Part shown: positions 62,701 through 64,000 of the stretch, piece after piece
Layout of the letters: every line of letters begins with the position of its first letter
Position numbering within the stretch: position 1 is the first letter of the stretch
The notes under the pieces: generated by a model
The model's input: only the letters and a program-made list of their open reading frames with translations
Database searches by the model: none
What the model was told of the DNA's origin: nothing
Source: UBA7332 sp051652645
Lineage (GTDB): Bacteria > Bacteroidota > Bacteroidia > Bacteroidales > UBA7332
Assembly (NCBI GenBank): GCA_051652645.1
Contig: JBOFUP010000060.1
Coordinates: 1 to 64,000, forward strand
DNA length: 64,000 nucleotides
Direction of reading: 5' to 3'
Position numbers and translations under genes: made by a program

Positions 62701-63667
62701 CAAACAAATTGAATGGAGTTCCCGATAAGCGCAAAACCTTAGTATTCGCTTTAATCAATTCGGTCATTACCGAAACGCCCAGGTCGGTTTTCATCCCCTC
62801 GTGAGCTTCATCCACAATGATCAGATCCCATGCAGTAGAGAAAACGTGATCGTTCTTATTGAAGTTTCCGCCTACCTTTTCCGACCCACGCAGATCCTGC
62901 ATGGATGCAAAATAGATGTATTTATTATTTTTGGTCGATGCATGGTACTCAAGTGTATGAAATGTTTCGCCATTGTTTTTTGAGCCATAATAATAATCGG
63001 GAGTATCGTAAAAGATCTTCCCAAAATCATCAAACCAACCAAAATCGACAACGGGTCTGTGAGTCAAAATGAGCGTACGCTTGAACCCCATTCGTTTCAC
63101 TACCTCGAGGGCCGAAAGAGTTTTCCCGAAACGCATTTTGGCATTCCACAAAAACTGATTGGATTTTTTGAATTGCTTAATTGTTTTTTCAATCGCATCT
63201 TTCTGCTCCGGTCTGAATACAATAGGATCCATATCTGTAGATACTTCGGCATTAGTCAAAGATTTACGTCCCTCTTTAGCTGCTTTAATTGCATTCTTTA
63301 CTGTTTCAAGATCTGTAACAAACCATTCATTAGGCTGTTTGTTTACAAAAAACTCTTTCTTCGTTATACCTGAACGAGTAAGGACCTTATGCACTTCGGA
63401 GTCGTTGATACAGCGAATACGGCCTTTTGCCGTATATATAGCCAACTCCGTGTATAATAGGTCATAATTGATACCCGCAGTCTGAGTATATTGGTCAATT
63501 CTGTTTTTGGCAGCCTTGTTCAATGCAGAACTGTTTGGTTTCAAACCAAATAGTTCCTCATCGTCATTGGCTGTTGCTTCTCCAATTTTCAGACATCCTT
63601 TATGTGTTTCTGCATTTATTCGAAAGATATAAATAAGTTTAGCTCTCAGTGATGATTCAAAATTCAT
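59711..63667 (-). CDS. Single-chain restriction-modification enzyme: GIY-YIG-like, SF2 helicase and Eco57I-type N6-adenine methylase
   Basis: A 1318-residue defence enzyme combining cleavage, translocation and methylation. Residues about 8-100 resemble a T5orf172/GIY-YIG nuclease (KLIYIFRINAE...KIGEAT, then NRIDQYTQT and TELAIY). An SF2 helicase follows: Walker A MRFGKTLSALEV (GKT near 182), LILTHRP, DEAH at 286-289, LRLSGTPFNLF, and the C-terminal helicase lobe with QTIFRVQTPA. The last 450 residues are a methylase with a weak motif I (ILEINSKSGLYPLYM) and motif IV NPPY at 993-996. A Lys/Glu-rich linker lies near 690-720. It starts 18 bases after an upstream gene cut by the edge. Confidence 0.85.
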   Translation of the reverse strand: MNFESSLRAKLIYIFRINAETHKGCLKIGEATANDDEELFGLKPNSSALNKAAKNRIDQYTQTAGINYDLLYTELAIYTAKGRIRCINDSEVHKVLTRSGITKKEFFVNKQPNEWFVTDLETVKNAIKAAKEGRKSLTNAEVSTDMDPIVFRPEQKDAIEKTIKQFKKSNQFLWNAKMRFGKTLSALEVVKRMGFKRTLILTHRPVVDFGWFDDFGKIFYDTPDYYYGSKNNGETFHTLEYHASTKNNKYIYFASMQDLRGSEKVGGNFNKNDHVFSTAWDLIIVDEAHEGMKTDLGVSVMTELIKANTKVLRLSGTPFNLFDDHKEDEIFTWDYVMEQRAKQEWELYHFGDPNPYASLPRLNIFTYNLGESLAAYSDSELAFNFKEFFRIDESGEFIHHKDVVAFVNLLCKKDAQSKYPFSTDKYRDNFRHTLWMIPGVKEAKALSSLLQSHPVFCNFKIVNVAGEGDEETNYSDALKAVKDAMTDSPEDAYTITLSCGKLTTGVSVKPWTAVLMLSGSYNTSAAGYMQTIFRVQTPAVIGGKTKEECFVFDFAPDRTLKVIAETAKISAKAGKTSDNDRTIMGDFLNFCPIIGINGSEMRQYDTGQMLEQLKKVYVERVVRNGFEDGCLYNDNLMKLDDVELNEFDQLKKIIGATRAMPKTGDIDLNRQGFTDEEHEQLEAAEKKKRKKEELSEEDKRLIEEKAKKRKNKETAISVLRGISIRMPLMIYGAELKDETQTIDINNFTSLIDNQSWEEFMPKGVTKQKFNGLKKYYDPDIFSAAGKRIREMAKSTDTLTVEERIERITAIFATFRNPDKETVLTPWRVVNMHIGDCMGGHVFFDEKYENTLSAPRYVNHGEVTDQVFNSNSRILEINSKSGLYPLYMAYSIYRNRLTSLSEKEQNNKEICLGIWDKVLKENIFVLCKTPMAKSITKRTLRGFRDAKVNTRHFQDLTNQITNKPDNFLSKVKDGKGYWKVNNESNMKFNAIVGNPPYQMMDGGGNGSSSIPIYNKFVDISRNIKPNFISMIMPSKWYSGGKGLDVFRESMLNDKRIRCLFDYNDSRDCFDGVDIAGGVCYFLWDIKYNDNCSVYNCTKTTKTSSVRALNQFESFIREHESIDIIDKVNDNTDITFSSIVYSRRPFGLSSDAKGRMDAFDKCVEVFGSKGYFYIEQSLITSNKSLIDKWKVVMSKTSSEHAGQSDKDGKKRVVSRIEVLGPNTVCTESYLLLSIFDSKAEANNLKAYVKTSFFRFLLSTILLTQNISKDKFKFVPLQDFTTKSDIDWSKSIEEIDQQLYAKYSLTEEEIAFIESTIKPMV

Positions 63668-63685
63668 AGTATTAATAATGTATTT

Positions 63686-64000
63686 TTATTTTAGCAGATC
63701 AATAAATCGAATTTTTCTACCTATTTTTTTGGAAACAGGATCTTTTGATTTCCAGTCTCTTATTAAACAATACTTGCCATTGTGATGCAGATAGCCGTCC
63801 GTTTCACACCCTTTACATGGTTTTTTAGTAGCAAATCCAAATAAATCAGGTTCAGACTCTTCTTTACAACTGGAAGGTACAACCCCTTTTAGTCCATCCA
63901 TTTGCCACACATTCCATGAAATAATATATGCAATGTATTTTAATGAAGCAACAATAGGTGATTTACCGAATTTGTGTATATAGTAGTCCCGGAATGTATA
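63686..64000 (-). CDS. C-terminal part of a gene running off the right edge, upstream of the restriction gene
   Basis: The minus-strand frame is open from the window edge to a stop at 63686, about 104 residues; an ATG-started reading of only 74 residues (63910) would miss the upstream part. It reads YTFRDYYIHKFGKSPIVASL, KYIAYIISWNVWQMDGLKG, VVPSSCKEESEPDLFGF and a small cysteine cluster (PCKGCETDGYLHHNGKYC). The ISWNVWQMDGL segment recalls the ends of some restriction methylases, a weak impression. It ends 18 bases before the restriction-modification start, so it is probably the preceding gene of the same operon. Confidence 0.6.
   Translation of the reverse strand, partial: YTFRDYYIHKFGKSPIVASLKYIAYIISWNVWQMDGLKGVVPSSCKEESEPDLFGFATKKPCKGCETDGYLHHNGKYCLIRDWKSKDPVSKKIGRKIRFIDLLK

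Overview
The window looks like a low-GC Bacteroidales chromosome (Porphyromonas/Tannerella/Bacteroides relatives). The evidence is a partial tmRNA encoding the tag GENNYALAA, a SusC/SusD pair, a putative T9SS-type C-terminal sorting domain, and repeated promoter -7 boxes of the form TAnnTTTG with weak Shine-Dalgarno signals. No species is assigned.

Layout. 1-6000 (minus strand): tmRNA, ribonuclease Y, ZapA with a coiled-coil partner, then a pdxJ-exbB-exbD-tonB-DJ-1 cluster. 6100-19000 (plus strand): a MarC membrane protein; a three-gene alpha-glucan (glycogen) module (GH133 debranching enzyme, glycosyltransferase, GH57); a BASS-like transporter; a DUF4199 protein; a GT2 glycosyltransferase; a nitroreductase; two envelope proteins; the Mn exporter MntP; and the ABC-F factor EttA. 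19183-42841 (minus strand): a 12-gene sialoglycan utilisation locus. It encodes a lyase, a ManNAc 2-epimerase, a symporter with a periplasmic Kelch domain, a SusC/SusD pair, a sialidase, two GH20 hexosaminidases, two SGNH esterases (one the two-domain NanS), a NanM-type mutarotase and a GH2 beta-galactosidase. A divergent ROK regulator (43172) probably controls it. Together these enzymes would deacetylate sialoglycans, trim them stepwise from sialic acid through galactose and HexNAc, import Neu5Ac and convert it to GlcNAc. 44868-52692 holds housekeeping genes (DprA-like, mnmA, HD hydrolase, upp, murB) and a large secreted endonuclease.

52693-64000 is accessory in character. Two roughly 320-bp noncoding direct repeats (52795-53114 and 58540-58860) flank a 5.4-kb segment. 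That segment carries a SatD-family/DUF3307 pair, an arginase-ornithine aminotransferase pair, and a decayed InlB-like gene fragment ending at the second repeat. Ahead of satD lie three 20-bp palindromes of form TATAAG-N8-CTTATA at an exact 29-bp period, overlapping a promoter -7 box. SatD itself shows class III nucleotide-cyclase-like motifs and a C-terminal helix-turn-helix. This two-gene module is the best candidate in the window for an undescribed system. Beyond it are a membrane-anchored, degenerate RadC/JAB-like protein and a single-chain restriction-modification enzyme (GIY-YIG-like, SF2 helicase, Eco57I-type methylase), preceded by a gene that runs off the right edge.
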